Shown: piece by piece, positions 8,234-16,020 of the stretch
How positions within the stretch are numbered: the first letter of the stretch is position 1
Layout: each line of letters begins with the position of its first letter
DNA from: Candidatus Saccharimonadota bacterium
GTDB taxonomy: Bacteria; Patescibacteriota; Saccharimonadia; Saccharimonadales; Saccharimonadaceae
DNA: 38,179 nt
Direction of reading: 5' to 3'
Assembly: GCA_017510805.1 (NCBI GenBank)
Contig: JAFWMC010000002.1
Location: forward strand, 1 to 38,179
Program-made: the position numbers and the translations under genes
Notes under the pieces: model-generated
What the model was told of the DNA's origin: nothing
The model's database searches: none
The model's input: the letters and a program-made list of their open reading frames with translations, nothing else

Positions 8234-8779
8234 ATGAATATATTATTTTTGGGGGCGCCAGGATCTGGCAAAAGTACAATTGGGCAGACTTTGGCCCAGG
8301 AGATGGGGTGGGAGTGGATATCTACAGGGGAAATATTGCGGCAGAGTACCGAGCCGTGGGTGGTAGACCGGCTAAAAACAGGGCAATTATTTGATGATGA
8401 AATGGTGATGGGGCTGGCGATACCGAGAATAGAAAGCTCGCAAAATACAATTTATGATGGTTTCCCGCGGACGGTGCGGCAGGCGGAAATGCTGGTAGAG
8501 AAGGGGTTGCAGCCAGATTTGATGATAGAAGTAAATGTGCCATTAGAGGAGATTTTTGAGCGGCTGGCTTTGAGAGGGAGGGAGCAAGATACGCCAGAGA
8601 TAATAGAACAAAGATATAATATGCACGAAGATACTAAAAATGAAATAATGGCATATTTGGTGGGGCATGGAGTGAAAGTGGCGGTGATAGATGGGGTAGG
8701 AACGCCAGAGGAAGTATATGCAAGGGCGAAGGCGGAAGTAATGAAGATGGTTGATGGTGATGGAGGTGTATCTGCATGA
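8234..8779 (+). CDS. adk: Adenylate kinase (first of a tandem pair)
   Basis: Interconverts ATP + AMP and 2 ADP. The 181-residue product has the P-loop GAPGSGKST (7-15), the AMP-site sequence STGEILR, the family signature YDGFPRTVRQAE, and a short LID (LRGREQD). It is a short-LID type without zinc cysteines, shorter than the E. coli enzyme (214). The ATG overlaps nothing upstream; its TGA overlaps the ATG of the next kinase-like gene. Confidence 0.85.
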   Translation: MNILFLGAPGSGKSTIGQTLAQEMGWEWISTGEILRQSTEPWVVDRLKTGQLFDDEMVMGLAIPRIESSQNTIYDGFPRTVRQAEMLVEKGLQPDLMIEVNVPLEEIFERLALRGREQDTPEIIEQRYNMHEDTKNEIMAYLVGHGVKVAVIDGVGTPEEVYARAKAEVMKMVDGDGGVSA

Positions 8780-9291
8780 TAATGATATTTGGGCCGGCGG
8801 GGGCGGGTAAGAGTACGCAAGCAGAATTATTAGCGGAAGAATTGGGGAGAAAGGCATTATCTGTGGGGCAGATTTGCCGGGAAGAATTTGTAGAATATAC
8901 TAGAAATGGCGACATGGTGCCACAGGGGGAGCTGGCAAAGGCGGTGATGCGGCGAGTGAAGGAGGTAGAATCTGGCGGACATCAAGTAGTGCTGGATGGA
9001 CAGCCGTGGGGTGGGGATTTTGTTGATGATATGAAAGATGCGGGAATGTTGCAAGCAATAGAGATAGCAATAGTATTAGACGTGCCAAAGGAGGAATGCT
9101 TAAGGAGACTTTCGGCAAGGGGGCGAAGTGATGATAGGGAAGAAGTGTGGAATAAAAAGCTTAATATGTTTGAACAAAAAATTTATACATTTTTGGCGGG
9201 ACTAGAGGAAAACGGCGTTGTTATCAAGCACGTTGACGGAAATGGTGATATAAATACCGTTAACGAGCGGTGTTTAAGCAGGATTTGGTAA
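8776..9291 (+). CDS. Second adenylate-kinase-like NMP kinase
   Basis: The 171-residue product has the P-loop GPAGAGKST near the N-terminus, an SVGQICREE segment where adenylate kinases have STGDxLR, and VLDGQPWGGDF where they have xDGFPRxxxQ. The Arg-Thr of that motif is lost, so the substrate may differ or activity may be weak. A lid-like RLSARGRSDDREEVWNKKL follows. The start codon overlaps the stop of the first kinase (ATGA), so the pair is coupled and likely arose by duplication with divergence. The 3' end overlaps the convergent map by 18 nt. Confidence 0.75.
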   Translation: MIMIFGPAGAGKSTQAELLAEELGRKALSVGQICREEFVEYTRNGDMVPQGELAKAVMRRVKEVESGGHQVVLDGQPWGGDFVDDMKDAGMLQAIEIAIVLDVPKEECLRRLSARGRSDDREEVWNKKLNMFEQKIYTFLAGLEENGVVIKHVDGNGDINTVNERCLSRIW

Positions 9292-10032
9292 TGTCAAGAT
9301 CTCGTGGCCGGAGTCGGTGACGAGGATGGTTTGCTCGCAGTGGCAGGCAATACTACCATCTTTTAATTTGACGGTCCAATTGTCGCCATTTCTTTCTACG
9401 TAATTGTTTGGCTTGCCAAGCGAGGACATTGGCTCAATACAGATGCAATCGCCAGGCTTTAGGATATAGCCGGTGCCTTTTTTGCCATAGTTAGGTACCT
9501 CTGGGTCTTGGTGCATTTCGCGACCGATGCCGTGGCCAATGTAATTTTCAATGACGCCAAGTTTACCCTTTCTTAGTACTTTTTCAACGGCGTGGCCGAT
9601 GTCGCCAATATGGGCACCAGGGCGAACTTCTTTGATGCCAGCCCGTAAGGCTTCGGAGGTGGTCTTGATCATTTGCTTAACGGCAGGATTGCCTTTGCCG
9701 CCGACAAGCATAGTGAAGGCGCAGTCGGTGTAGAAGCCTTGGTAGAGGATGACAAGATCAAAAGATGCTTTGTCGCCTTCCTCTAGGACATAATCTGAAT
9801 TAGGGGCACCATGGACTAGTTCGTCGTTAACAGAAATGCAAATACTGCCAGGAAAGGGCGGGTCTAGTAAATCGTAAGCAACGCCGGCACCGCGAGCAAC
9901 AATTTGCTGCCGAACCCAAGTGTCTATTTGGCGCTTGGTCATACCGGGTTTGACATAGGCTTTTAAATCGCGCATGATTTCGCCGAGGATTTTGCCACCG
10001 GCGCGCATGGCAGAAACTTTTTTCTCATCCAT
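9274..10032 (-). CDS. map: Methionine aminopeptidase, type I
   Basis: Removes the initiator methionine after deformylation. The 252-residue product shows the dinuclear metal site of MetAP: two Asp in SFDLVILYQGFYTDCAF, His in GHGIGREMHQDPEVPNYG, Glu in CIEPM, and Glu in CHCEQTILV. It lacks the N-terminal extension of eukaryotic enzymes. With def and fmt it completes the N-terminal processing pathway in this window. The start is set by TGCTAAAAT 9 nt upstream. Confidence 0.95.
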   Translation of the reverse strand: MDEKKVSAMRAGGKILGEIMRDLKAYVKPGMTKRQIDTWVRQQIVARGAGVAYDLLDPPFPGSICISVNDELVHGAPNSDYVLEEGDKASFDLVILYQGFYTDCAFTMLVGGKGNPAVKQMIKTTSEALRAGIKEVRPGAHIGDIGHAVEKVLRKGKLGVIENYIGHGIGREMHQDPEVPNYGKKGTGYILKPGDCICIEPMSSLGKPNNYVERNGDNWTVKLKDGSIACHCEQTILVTDSGHEILTLPNPA

Positions 10033-10041
10033 ATAATATAT

Positions 10042-10050
10042 ATTTTAGCA
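10042..10050 (-). promoter_or_regulatory. Extended -10 of map
   Basis: TGCTAAAAT on the minus strand, 9 nt before the map ATG. Divergent from the ftsA promoter at 10076. Confidence 0.5.
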
Positions 10051-10075
10051 TTTTTTATTAAAAATGCTAGATATG

Positions 10076-10084
10076 TGATATAAT
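10076..10084 (+). promoter_or_regulatory. Extended -10 of ftsA
   Basis: TGATATAAT. The first ATG (10086) is only 1 nt after the box and cannot be the start of a transcript from this promoter. The second in-frame ATG (10092) is 7 nt away and fits the leaderless pattern. Confidence 0.6.
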
Positions 10085-10091
10085 TATGCTT

Positions 10092-11303
10092 ATGGATGAA
10101 GTATCGCGATATGCAGTCGGGATAGATGTTGGCACAGAAAATGTGCGAGCAGTAGTGATGAGTGTCGCGAAAGATGGGGCGACTTCGGTGGTGGGCTATG
10201 GGGAAGCTCGTAATTCTGGAATGAGAAAAGGGGTAGTAGCGAATTTAGTCGGCCCAGGGGAAGCAATAGATAGGATGCTAGTAGAGGTAGAGAGGATGAG
10301 TGGGCACGAGATTAATTCGGCATATCTATCTATTAACGGTGCGCATGTGCTATCTACAAAGACAGAGGGGATGATTGCTTTAGGGCCAAAAGACCATGAA
10401 ATAAATTTATCAGATCTTGAGAGAGTGGAAGATTCGGCGACGACTGGGCGGATTCCGGCAAATAGGGATGTATTAGAGGTGTTACCAATGGGGTATATAC
10501 TAGATGGGCAGGCAGGGATTCGTGACCCACTAGGGATGACTGGCTCGCGGCTAGAAATAGAGGCAAACGTATTGTCGGCACTTACTCCTAATTGTAACAA
10601 TCTTAGAAAGGCGGCAGAAGATATTGGTAAGGTGCAGGTAGAGAAATTGATACCAAGCGTGGTAGCGTCGGCAAGGGCAGTGCTATCGGAACGGCAAATG
10701 GAGAACGGTGTAGCAGTGGTAGATTTTGGGGCGGCGACGACGAGCGTGGCAGTATTTGAAGAGGGGGATTTGCAATATGTGGGAGTGCTTCCAGTGGGCT
10801 CTAATAACGTAACAAATGATTTGGCAATAGTACTTGAGATAGACCCAGATCTCGCAGAGGACATAAAGAGGCGATTTGTGACGGGAGCTTTTGTAGACGG
10901 CGATAAAGATATTATTGTAAAACGTGGCAGAGAAGAGGCTCATTTTAAGAGAAATGAGGTTAATAAAATTGTTCAGGTAAGATTACATGAGATATTTATG
11001 GGGGTGAGGAGCGAGCTAAAGCGTGCAGGATATGACAGGAGGTTGCCAGAGGGGATTGTCTTGGTAGGTGGGGGAGCAAAGATGCGTGATATTGAGGTGT
11101 TTGCAAAAGATGTACTAGAAGCGGCAGTAAGGATAGGGGTGCCGTCTGGGCTAGGGGGAGTATCGGAGGCGACGGAGAAGCCAGAGTTTGCGGCGGCCGT
11201 GGGGCTAGCATTATATATGGCGGAATATGGTGGAGATAGTGGTAATGCGCGGAAGAAGCCAAAGAAAAAAGGCGGAATATTGAGTTTTTTCAATAAGGTG
11301 TGA
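10092..11303 (+). CDS. ftsA: Cell division protein FtsA
   Basis: Actin-like protein that tethers FtsZ to the membrane. From the preferred start (MDEVSRYAVGIDVG) it has 403 residues with the actin-fold phosphate 1 loop GIDVGTENVRA, the 1C domain, the phosphate 2 region VVDFGAATTSVAVF, the adenosine motif IVLVGGGAKM, and a C-terminal basic amphipathic tail (KKPKKKGGILSFFNKV) that matches the membrane-targeting helix. An ATG two codons upstream is in frame but lies against the -10 box. Followed by ftsZ in the usual order. Confidence 0.94.
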   Translation: MDEVSRYAVGIDVGTENVRAVVMSVAKDGATSVVGYGEARNSGMRKGVVANLVGPGEAIDRMLVEVERMSGHEINSAYLSINGAHVLSTKTEGMIALGPKDHEINLSDLERVEDSATTGRIPANRDVLEVLPMGYILDGQAGIRDPLGMTGSRLEIEANVLSALTPNCNNLRKAAEDIGKVQVEKLIPSVVASARAVLSERQMENGVAVVDFGAATTSVAVFEEGDLQYVGVLPVGSNNVTNDLAIVLEIDPDLAEDIKRRFVTGAFVDGDKDIIVKRGREEAHFKRNEVNKIVQVRLHEIFMGVRSELKRAGYDRRLPEGIVLVGGGAKMRDIEVFAKDVLEAAVRIGVPSGLGGVSEATEKPEFAAAVGLALYMAEYGGDSGNARKKPKKKGGILSFFNKV

Positions 11304-11309
11304 TATAAT
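11301..11309 (+). promoter_or_regulatory. Extended -10 of ftsZ
   Basis: TGATATAAT whose TGA is the stop codon of ftsA. Unlike most promoters in the window it leaves a leader of about 20 nt containing an SD-like AGAGAGGA before the ftsZ ATG at 11337. Confidence 0.55.
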
Positions 11310-11336
11310 AGAGTAAAGAAAAGAGAGGAATAAATA

Positions 11337-12572
11337 ATGCCCGAAGTCAAACCTACAGAGGTGGAAAGCACAGCAAGTATTAAAGTCGTTGGTGTCGGCG
11401 GAGCCGGTGGCTCGGCGGTAAATCGCATGAAAGAAGTTGGTCTTTCTGGTGTGGAGTTTATATCTGTAAATACAGATGCTCAGGCTTTGCATCATTCAGA
11501 GGCTGATGTAAAAGTCCATATCGGAAAGGGCTTGGGTGCGGGTGGCGATCCAGAGAAAGGTCGTGAAGCAGCAGAGGAAAGTCGGGAGGAAATCGGCAAA
11601 GCTATTGATGGTGCAGACATGGTATTTATTACTCTTGGTGCTGGTGGTGGTACTGGCTCTGGGGCGGGGCCGGTAGTGGCACAGGAAGCTAGATCTAGAG
11701 ATATTTTGACGGTCGGTGTAGCAACGAAGCCATTTACTTTTGAAGGTTCTACAAGGAAGGCTAATGCAGATGTAGCTATTGGCAAATTGGCACAGGAGGT
11801 GGATGCTTTAATTACTATCCCAAACGATAGATTACTCCAGACGATTGATCCACGCACGCCACTGCTTGAAACTTTCAAGATTGCCGATGATGTCTTGCGT
11901 CAAGGTGTGCAGGGTATTTCAGAGCTAATTACTGAGCATGCTTTGATTAACCTAGACTTTGCCGATGTAAAGGCTATTATGAAGAATGCTGGCTCGGCGC
12001 TGATGGGCATTGGCCGGGCAAGTGGGGAAAATAGAGCAGTGCTTGCTGCGCAGCAGGCGATTGAGTCACCGCTAATTGAAGTAAAGATTGAAGGTGCAAG
12101 AGGGGTGCTATTCTCGGTGGCTGGTGGCTATGATATGTCAATGTCGGAAATCCAGGAAGCGGCAGAGGTAATCACCGGGGCAGTTTCGCCAGATGCAAAT
12201 ATTATCTTTGGTGCGGCTATTCGCCCAGAGCTAGAGGATGAAGTAATAATTACTGTAGTAGCAACTGGTTTTGATTCCGATTATTATCAGAATTTGCGCG
12301 AGCAGAGTGAGGCGGCAGCCGCCAAAATTGCAGCAAATAATGAGGCTGCGGCAGTAGCTTTGGGTGTGCCAGAAACAACAGAAGTGGTGACGACCTCTAT
12401 CGTGGAAGAGCCAACGATCCCTAGTACAGAGGAAGCAGTGGCAAGTACTGAGCCTGCTGGAGATTTTTCCTCAGAAAACAAGGTGAATATGTGGGACTCC
12501 ATCAAGACTACAGATGCCGAGGAAGAAGATTTAGATATTCCACCTTCTTTGCGTGGTAGATTACGGAAGTAA
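11337..12572 (+). CDS. ftsZ: Cell division GTPase FtsZ
   Basis: Tubulin-like GTPase that forms the Z ring. The 411-residue product has the N-terminal [14 protein letters not shown] loop, the tubulin signature [15 protein letters not shown] (about 100-114), the T7 loop [11 protein letters not shown], a Glu/Thr/Ala-rich linker (about 320-390) and the conserved C-terminal peptide [14 protein letters not shown] that binds FtsA. Full length. First gene of a run ftsZ-nrdR-thioredoxin-like-HD with gaps of at most a few bases. Confidence 0.97.
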   Translation: MPEVKPTEVESTASIKVVGVGGAGGSAVNRMKEVGLSGVEFISVNTDAQALHHSEADVKVHIGKGLGAGGDPEKGREAAEESREEIGKAIDGADMVFITLGAGGGTGSGAGPVVAQEARSRDILTVGVATKPFTFEGSTRKANADVAIGKLAQEVDALITIPNDRLLQTIDPRTPLLETFKIADDVLRQGVQGISELITEHALINLDFADVKAIMKNAGSALMGIGRASGENRAVLAAQQAIESPLIEVKIEGARGVLFSVAGGYDMSMSEIQEAAEVITGAVSPDANIIFGAAIRPELEDEVIITVVATGFDSDYYQNLREQSEAAAAKIAANNEAAAVALGVPETTEVVTTSIVEEPTIPSTEEAVASTEPAGDFSSENKVNMWDSIKTTDAEEEDLDIPPSLRGRLRK

Positions 12573-12577
12573 GTTTT

Positions 12578-13045
12578 ATGCCAAGGTTTGATAAAATCAA
12601 AATTGGCGACAGTAAAGTATTGGAGAGTAGGGAACTGCCAGATGGCTCAATGATACGTCGGCGGAGGGTGACTTCTGATGGCAAATATAGGTTTACCACT
12701 TACGAACGGATAGAAATGCCGCAGCTTTCGGTGAAAAAATCATCAGGAAACAAGGAGCCATTTGATAGAGATAAACTATCAACGGCAGTGCGTCGGAGTG
12801 TGGGTAAGTTTTTTAATTCGGAAATGGAAGTAGAGGAAGTGGTGAATCGGGTAGTGAATAGGGTATATGATATAGGTGAAGACGAAGTTACTTCGCATCA
12901 GATAGGCGAAGCTATTTTGGATGTGCTTGCAGAGATGAACGAGGTGGCATATGTGAGATTTGCGAGTGTGTTTTTGAAATTTAAAACAATGGATGAATTT
13001 GAAGAAATTATCCGAAAACAAAGAGAAAGGAGAAGTAAGAAATGA
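12578..13045 (+). CDS. nrdR: NrdR-type ATP-cone repressor without zinc-ribbon cysteines
   Basis: NrdR normally represses ribonucleotide reductase genes through an N-terminal zinc ribbon and an ATP-cone. The 155-residue protein keeps the segments SKVLESRELPDGSMIRRRR and YRFTTYERIE of the ribbon region and a full ATP-cone (KKSSGNKEPFDRDKL ... EVAYVRFASVFLKF). However, all four cysteines that should bind zinc are absent (positions occupied by Met-Pro-Arg-Phe at the N-terminus and by Val-Thr-Ser-Asp after RRRR). The protein has no cysteine at all. DNA binding must be metal-free or lost. It overlaps the next gene by ATGA. Confidence 0.85.
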   Translation: MPRFDKIKIGDSKVLESRELPDGSMIRRRRVTSDGKYRFTTYERIEMPQLSVKKSSGNKEPFDRDKLSTAVRRSVGKFFNSEMEVEEVVNRVVNRVYDIGEDEVTSHQIGEAILDVLAEMNEVAYVRFASVFLKFKTMDEFEEIIRKQRERRSKK

Positions 13046-13308
13046 AAGTTGTAGTAGTGTGGCGCGACAATACAGATTATGCGCGTGAAGTGGAGATGTG
13101 GATGAACGATTTTCAGCATGACACTGGTAAAGAAGTAGAAAGTTTAGATCCGGATTCAGTAGAGGGGGAGATTTTTGCAAAGGCGAGAGATATTGTGGAA
13201 TATCCGTCGGTGGTGGCAGTGAGTGATGATGGAGCAGTGTTGAAAATCTGGCGGGGGACGCCGATGCCACAGATAGATGAAGTTAGTTATTATGTAAGGG
13301 AACAATAG
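13042..13308 (+). CDS. Small thioredoxin-fold-like protein without CXXC
   Basis: The 88-residue protein begins with a beta strand (KVVVVWRD), and later has EYPSVVAVSDDGAVLKIWRGTPMPQIDEV, which resembles the cis-Pro loop, beta hairpin and last helix of thioredoxin-like proteins. The CXXC active site is absent, so a redox role is unlikely. ATGA overlap with nrdR and 1 nt before the HD gene indicate one operon. The assignment is by pattern only. Confidence 0.5.
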   Translation: MKVVVVWRDNTDYAREVEMWMNDFQHDTGKEVESLDPDSVEGEIFAKARDIVEYPSVVAVSDDGAVLKIWRGTPMPQIDEVSYYVREQ

Positions 13309-13309
13309 T

Positions 13310-13918
13310 ATGCGAGACAAGGCAGAGGATGTTTTTGTACGGAGATTTCCGGAGGTACTAGCGATTGGTTGGGAAGGCTGGGATAGGCATTCGCGGAATG
13401 TGGCAACTGTGGCAGAGAGGATAGCTGGAGCCTGTGGGATGGATGCGGATAAAGCTTATGCCCTAGGACTATTACACGATATTGGCAAGAGCGTGAGTAC
13501 TCCAGACGAAAACATGACGCATCATTTGACTGGCTATGATGTTTTGATGGCAGAGGGGATGCCAGAGGCTGCACGAATAGCAATTACGCACACTTTCTAT
13601 GAGGGGCAGGAAATGGATCATTTCTGGGATATTATGGCGAGAAATGGCTATGCAGAGCGTACACAAAAGCTTTTGGCGGAATATCAACCTTTTGATGATT
13701 ATGACAGATTAGTTCAGCTGGCAGATAATATGGCAACATCTTGGGGAATTACGACGGTGGAAAATAGATTTTGCGATATAATAACTCGGCATCTTTTACC
13801 AAATCCAGGAAAAAACGTAAAGGTGTTGTGTGGGCTGAGGGATTATTTTAGTGAAAAATGTGGGCAAAATGTTTATAGTTTATTTCGCAGCGATATTGAA
13901 CAGACGATTTTTATGTAG
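13310..13918 (+). CDS. HD-domain metal-dependent phosphohydrolase
   Basis: The 202-residue protein has H-x(n)-HD ordering: RHSRNVATVAERIA (first His), LGLLHDIGK (HD pair at about residues 54-55), MTHHLTGYDVL, then LVQLADNMA as the distal Asp. This is the metal-binding set of HD hydrolases acting on nucleotides or related phosphates. It follows ftsZ-nrdR without a gap, so it is co-transcribed. The substrate is unknown. Confidence 0.8.
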   Translation: MRDKAEDVFVRRFPEVLAIGWEGWDRHSRNVATVAERIAGACGMDADKAYALGLLHDIGKSVSTPDENMTHHLTGYDVLMAEGMPEAARIAITHTFYEGQEMDHFWDIMARNGYAERTQKLLAEYQPFDDYDRLVQLADNMATSWGITTVENRFCDIITRHLLPNPGKNVKVLCGLRDYFSEKCGQNVYSLFRSDIEQTIFM

Positions 13919-13950
13919 AGACGCTTACGTTTGGGGATAGGGGAGAAATA

Positions 13951-13959
13951 TGATATAAT
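13951..13959 (+). promoter_or_regulatory. Extended -10 of the CYTH-like gene
   Basis: TGATATAAT ends 6 nt before the ATG at 13966. No SD. Confidence 0.6.
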
Positions 13960-13965
13960 TGCAAT

Positions 13966-14511
13966 ATGAAGAAGATTATTCTGAAGTGTCGGCTAAAAAA
14001 TCGTGATGATTTTGAACGTAAACTTTCTGACATTGATATGGATTTTGGGTCAGTATATTGGCAGTATGACAGAGTATTTGTACCTAGGGGATACAAACCA
14101 CACTCTAGCTACCCACGTTTAATTATGCGGACAGAAATGCGAGCTTTGGATAGACCGCCAAGATATGAATTTATCATGAAACGCCACGTAGAAGATAGTG
14201 GCATAGATATCGTTGACGCTACGGTGGTAAGAGATTATTCAGAAACAGTAAAAATCATTCAACAACTAGGCTTCAAACTAGAGGCGGAGATTTCCAGAAG
14301 GCGGCAAGAGATCACAATGGAATCCGGAATTAAACTTTATCTAGATAAAGTAGAAAATGTAGATGGATATTACGCTAAGATGGAAGCAGTTTTAACGGAA
14401 GACGATAAAGTTTCAGAAGTTAGAGAAGAAATCATGAATACCTTCAAAACTCTTGGTCAGAGCAATTTTAGCGGTGATGGCTATTACGAAATGGTTAGAA
14501 ATAACATTTAG
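13966..14511 (+). CDS. CYTH-like (CyaB/thiamine-triphosphatase fold) protein
   Basis: The 181-residue protein has alternating charged beta strands typical of the triphosphate tunnel fold: LKCRLKN, YDRVFVP, RLIMRTEM, YEFIMKRHV, DATVVRDYSETVKIIQQLGFKLEAEISRRRQEITM, KLYLDKVENVDGYYAKMEAVL. The last Lys/Glu pattern matches class IV adenylate cyclase/CYTH proteins. The N-terminal ExExK signature is degenerate (ILKCRLK). It probably acts on a triphosphate, nucleotide or RNA end. Transcribed alone from its own leaderless promoter, next to the accessory island. Confidence 0.65.
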   Translation: MKKIILKCRLKNRDDFERKLSDIDMDFGSVYWQYDRVFVPRGYKPHSSYPRLIMRTEMRALDRPPRYEFIMKRHVEDSGIDIVDATVVRDYSETVKIIQQLGFKLEAEISRRRQEITMESGIKLYLDKVENVDGYYAKMEAVLTEDDKVSEVREEIMNTFKTLGQSNFSGDGYYEMVRNNI

Positions 14512-14548
14512 CCTATTTTATTAAAACCCCACTCTATTTTACTTATGC

Positions 14549-14577
14549 TTGCAAATAGCCTTTACCCTTGCTACAAT
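14549..14577 (+). promoter_or_regulatory. Sigma70-type promoter of the structured small-ORF RNA
   Basis: TTGCAA (14549-14554), 17-bp spacer, TACAAT (14572-14577). The predicted start near 14584 coincides with the 5' strand of a long-range helix (14582-14591). Confidence 0.6.
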
Positions 14578-14581
14578 AGCT

Positions 14582-14851
14582 TTGTTGTGTAAAAAGTTCT
14601 TTAGCTCACAAACTCAGTGGAGTCTCGGCGCAGGTGGGGCGCGTAAAGCGAGGTGTAGTGGAGTTACACTCGGCAGGGACTACACTAAAGCGGTTATACT
14701 AGGCGACCAGAGTCCCTATGATAGAAAGGAGGTAAAAAATATGTCTTTAATAGATGTGCATTTATTAAGGCTTTTTCACCTTACACTTTCTTTGGAGCTT
14801 GAGCCAAAGAAAAAAGTTAAGCGCTCTAAGTAGCGCTTAACTACACAACAA
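14582..14851 (+). ncRNA. Candidate structured RNA with an embedded 30-codon ORF
   Basis: The stretch between the CYTH gene and the KwaB-like element holds nested complementary segments: 14582-14591 (TTGTTGTGTA) with 14842-14851 (TACACAACAA), 14599-14608 (CTTTAGCTCA) with 14800-14809 (TGAGCCAAAG, one G-U), AGGGACT 14675-14681 with AGTCCCT 14711-14717, a GTGTA/TACAC hairpin near 14653-14669, and GTTAAGCGCT/AGCGCTTAAC at 14816-14841. Together with the promoter whose start falls at the first helix, this looks like a compact RNA of about 270 nt. It has no tRNA-like ends, so it is not an obvious tmRNA, and it matches no RNase P or SRP motif known to me. Confidence 0.4.
14741..14833 (+). CDS. Small ORF of 30 codons with perfect SD
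   Basis: The ATG at 14741 is preceded by AAAGGAGGT (14725-14733), a perfect anti-SD match with 7-nt spacing. The peptide starts MSLIDVHLLRLFH and ends EPKKKVKRSK: hydrophobic first half, lysine-rich tail. A decayed copy of the last 20 or so codons exists in the right inverted repeat (minus strand, about 16110-16175), where nucleotide changes are mostly conservative at protein level and the tail EPKKKVKRSK is identical; that copy has no start codon. This supports real coding at some time. Function unknown; could be a leader peptide or a toxin-like peptide. Confidence 0.5.
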   Translation: MSLIDVHLLRLFHLTLSLELEPKKKVKRSK

Positions 14852-14930
14852 CAGCATGTTACATATACAAATCCTAGCCAAGTATATGTAATGTGCTTTA
14901 TGATCTAATTATATTACGGTTATTTTTTAT
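14801..14930 (+). repeat. Left terminal inverted repeat of the KwaB-like element
   Basis: 130 bp that match the reverse complement of 16021-16149 with one 1-nt indel and about eight mismatches. Contains two internal hairpins: GTTAAGCGCT/AGCGCTTAAC, and a 15-bp stem ending in ACATATAC/GTATATGT around a 12-nt loop (about 14854-14895). Read on the minus strand the first hairpin is followed by a T-run, so it acts as an outward-facing terminator. Confidence 0.85.
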
Positions 14931-14955
14931 TGTCAATTTATTCTTAAGTAATCTG

Positions 14956-14964
14956 TGGTATAAT
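14956..14964 (+). promoter_or_regulatory. Extended -10 of the KwaB-like gene
   Basis: TGGTATAAT just inside the left repeat, 29 nt before the ATG at 14994. No good -35. Confidence 0.55.
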
Positions 14965-14993
14965 AAGAGATAACAGATAAAGTGGAGAAAATT

Positions 14994-15998
14994 ATGGAAA
15001 ATGAGAAGACCCCAGCCCCAACCTCAGAAAAATTTGATGTATTTCAGTGGGCTAATGAGATAGATGAGATTAAAAATAATGTCTCCGTGGAGCTATTTCT
15101 ATTTAATAAGAATTATACTCCTTATAAAGTCCGTTATTCTGATGCGCTTGCCAGCAACATTAAGGCGATGTTTATGGCTGAAGCCATCCAATATATTATT
15201 AAAGAGGCTGATAAGGGCTTGGTATGCGTTGACTACGAAAACCCTTCTGGCGAAGATAAGGAGATTTATCGTACTAAGCTTGAAAAGGTTGGGCGTGCTG
15301 AAACTTTGCTTCATTTGATTGAGCATGAATATAAAGATATTGATTATTTTACTGATAACGAGTATGAATTCAAAAAGGTAAAAGGTATTATTGCTAAATT
15401 TTCCTATCCAGGTGGAGATAGTGGCACCAAGACCTTTTATATTGCTAAAGGCATCCCTGCTTCCTCTGCCCTCAAGGGGGCTACTTCCTGGGAGCTAAAT
15501 GGTGAAAGCTTTGAACCTTTTGCTGCTGAAGTTGGCATCAAGATGCCAGATGATAATCAAGTTGCTATTATTGATGATACGATCATCGTATTTAATCAGT
15601 CCAAATTTGAAAATCTTTTCCAATACGATTATAAGACTGAGGCAATTGCTGCCGCCAAAGCTAAAGAGCTACAAGAAAAGTATAAACTATCTTTCTCCGA
15701 AGGTCTTACGCTCAATGATTTGCTCGTTGATAGAAAACCGCTCGTCAAAAAGCTTCAGGACCTTGACATCGCCGAGGAAATGTCTCAGGAAGATTTGATT
15801 GATTATGCCGACCAAGTCCAGCTAGAATTAATGACGGACGACGATGGCTCTATTATTATCATGGACGATAAAGATTTGACAATGTTTGTAAATCTCCTGA
15901 ACGAAGATTATTATGTTTCTCCCGTCAATGGGCGCCGTTATGAAATAAAATCTAAAAAACTCCTAAAAGACGCTGAAGGTGAGCCACCACGCGGTTAG
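14994..15998 (+). CDS. KwaB-like (DUF4868) protein, candidate anti-phage gene
   Basis: The ATG at 14994 has GGAG 6-7 nt upstream; an in-frame GTG at 14982 is less likely. The 334-residue protein resembles the DUF4868/KwaB family of the Kiwa defence system: an N-terminal alpha/beta half, a central FSYPGG ... FYIAKGIP segment, then VAIIDDTIIVFNQSKFENLFQY followed by a helical stretch, and the typical ending LLNEDYYVSPVNGRRYEIKSKK. Kiwa pairs KwaB with the membrane protein KwaA; no KwaA is present here. The gene is alone between long inverted repeats and its coding strand is C/T-richer than its neighbours, both signs of acquisition. The family assignment is by memory of the pattern and should be treated as probable. 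Confidence 0.6.
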   Translation: MENEKTPAPTSEKFDVFQWANEIDEIKNNVSVELFLFNKNYTPYKVRYSDALASNIKAMFMAEAIQYIIKEADKGLVCVDYENPSGEDKEIYRTKLEKVGRAETLLHLIEHEYKDIDYFTDNEYEFKKVKGIIAKFSYPGGDSGTKTFYIAKGIPASSALKGATSWELNGESFEPFAAEVGIKMPDDNQVAIIDDTIIVFNQSKFENLFQYDYKTEAIAAAKAKELQEKYKLSFSEGLTLNDLLVDRKPLVKKLQDLDIAEEMSQEDLIDYADQVQLELMTDDDGSIIIMDDKDLTMFVNLLNEDYYVSPVNGRRYEIKSKKLLKDAEGEPPRG

Positions 15999-16020
15999 AA
16001 TGGTGCAGCCAAAGTTGACG

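Noticed and set aside
14582-14851. tmRNA for the RNA with an embedded ORF
   Set aside because: No tRNA-like TTCGA or CCA end, the ORF starts with an SD and ATG, and its peptide does not end like a degradation tag. Also considered and rejected for 20850-21300.
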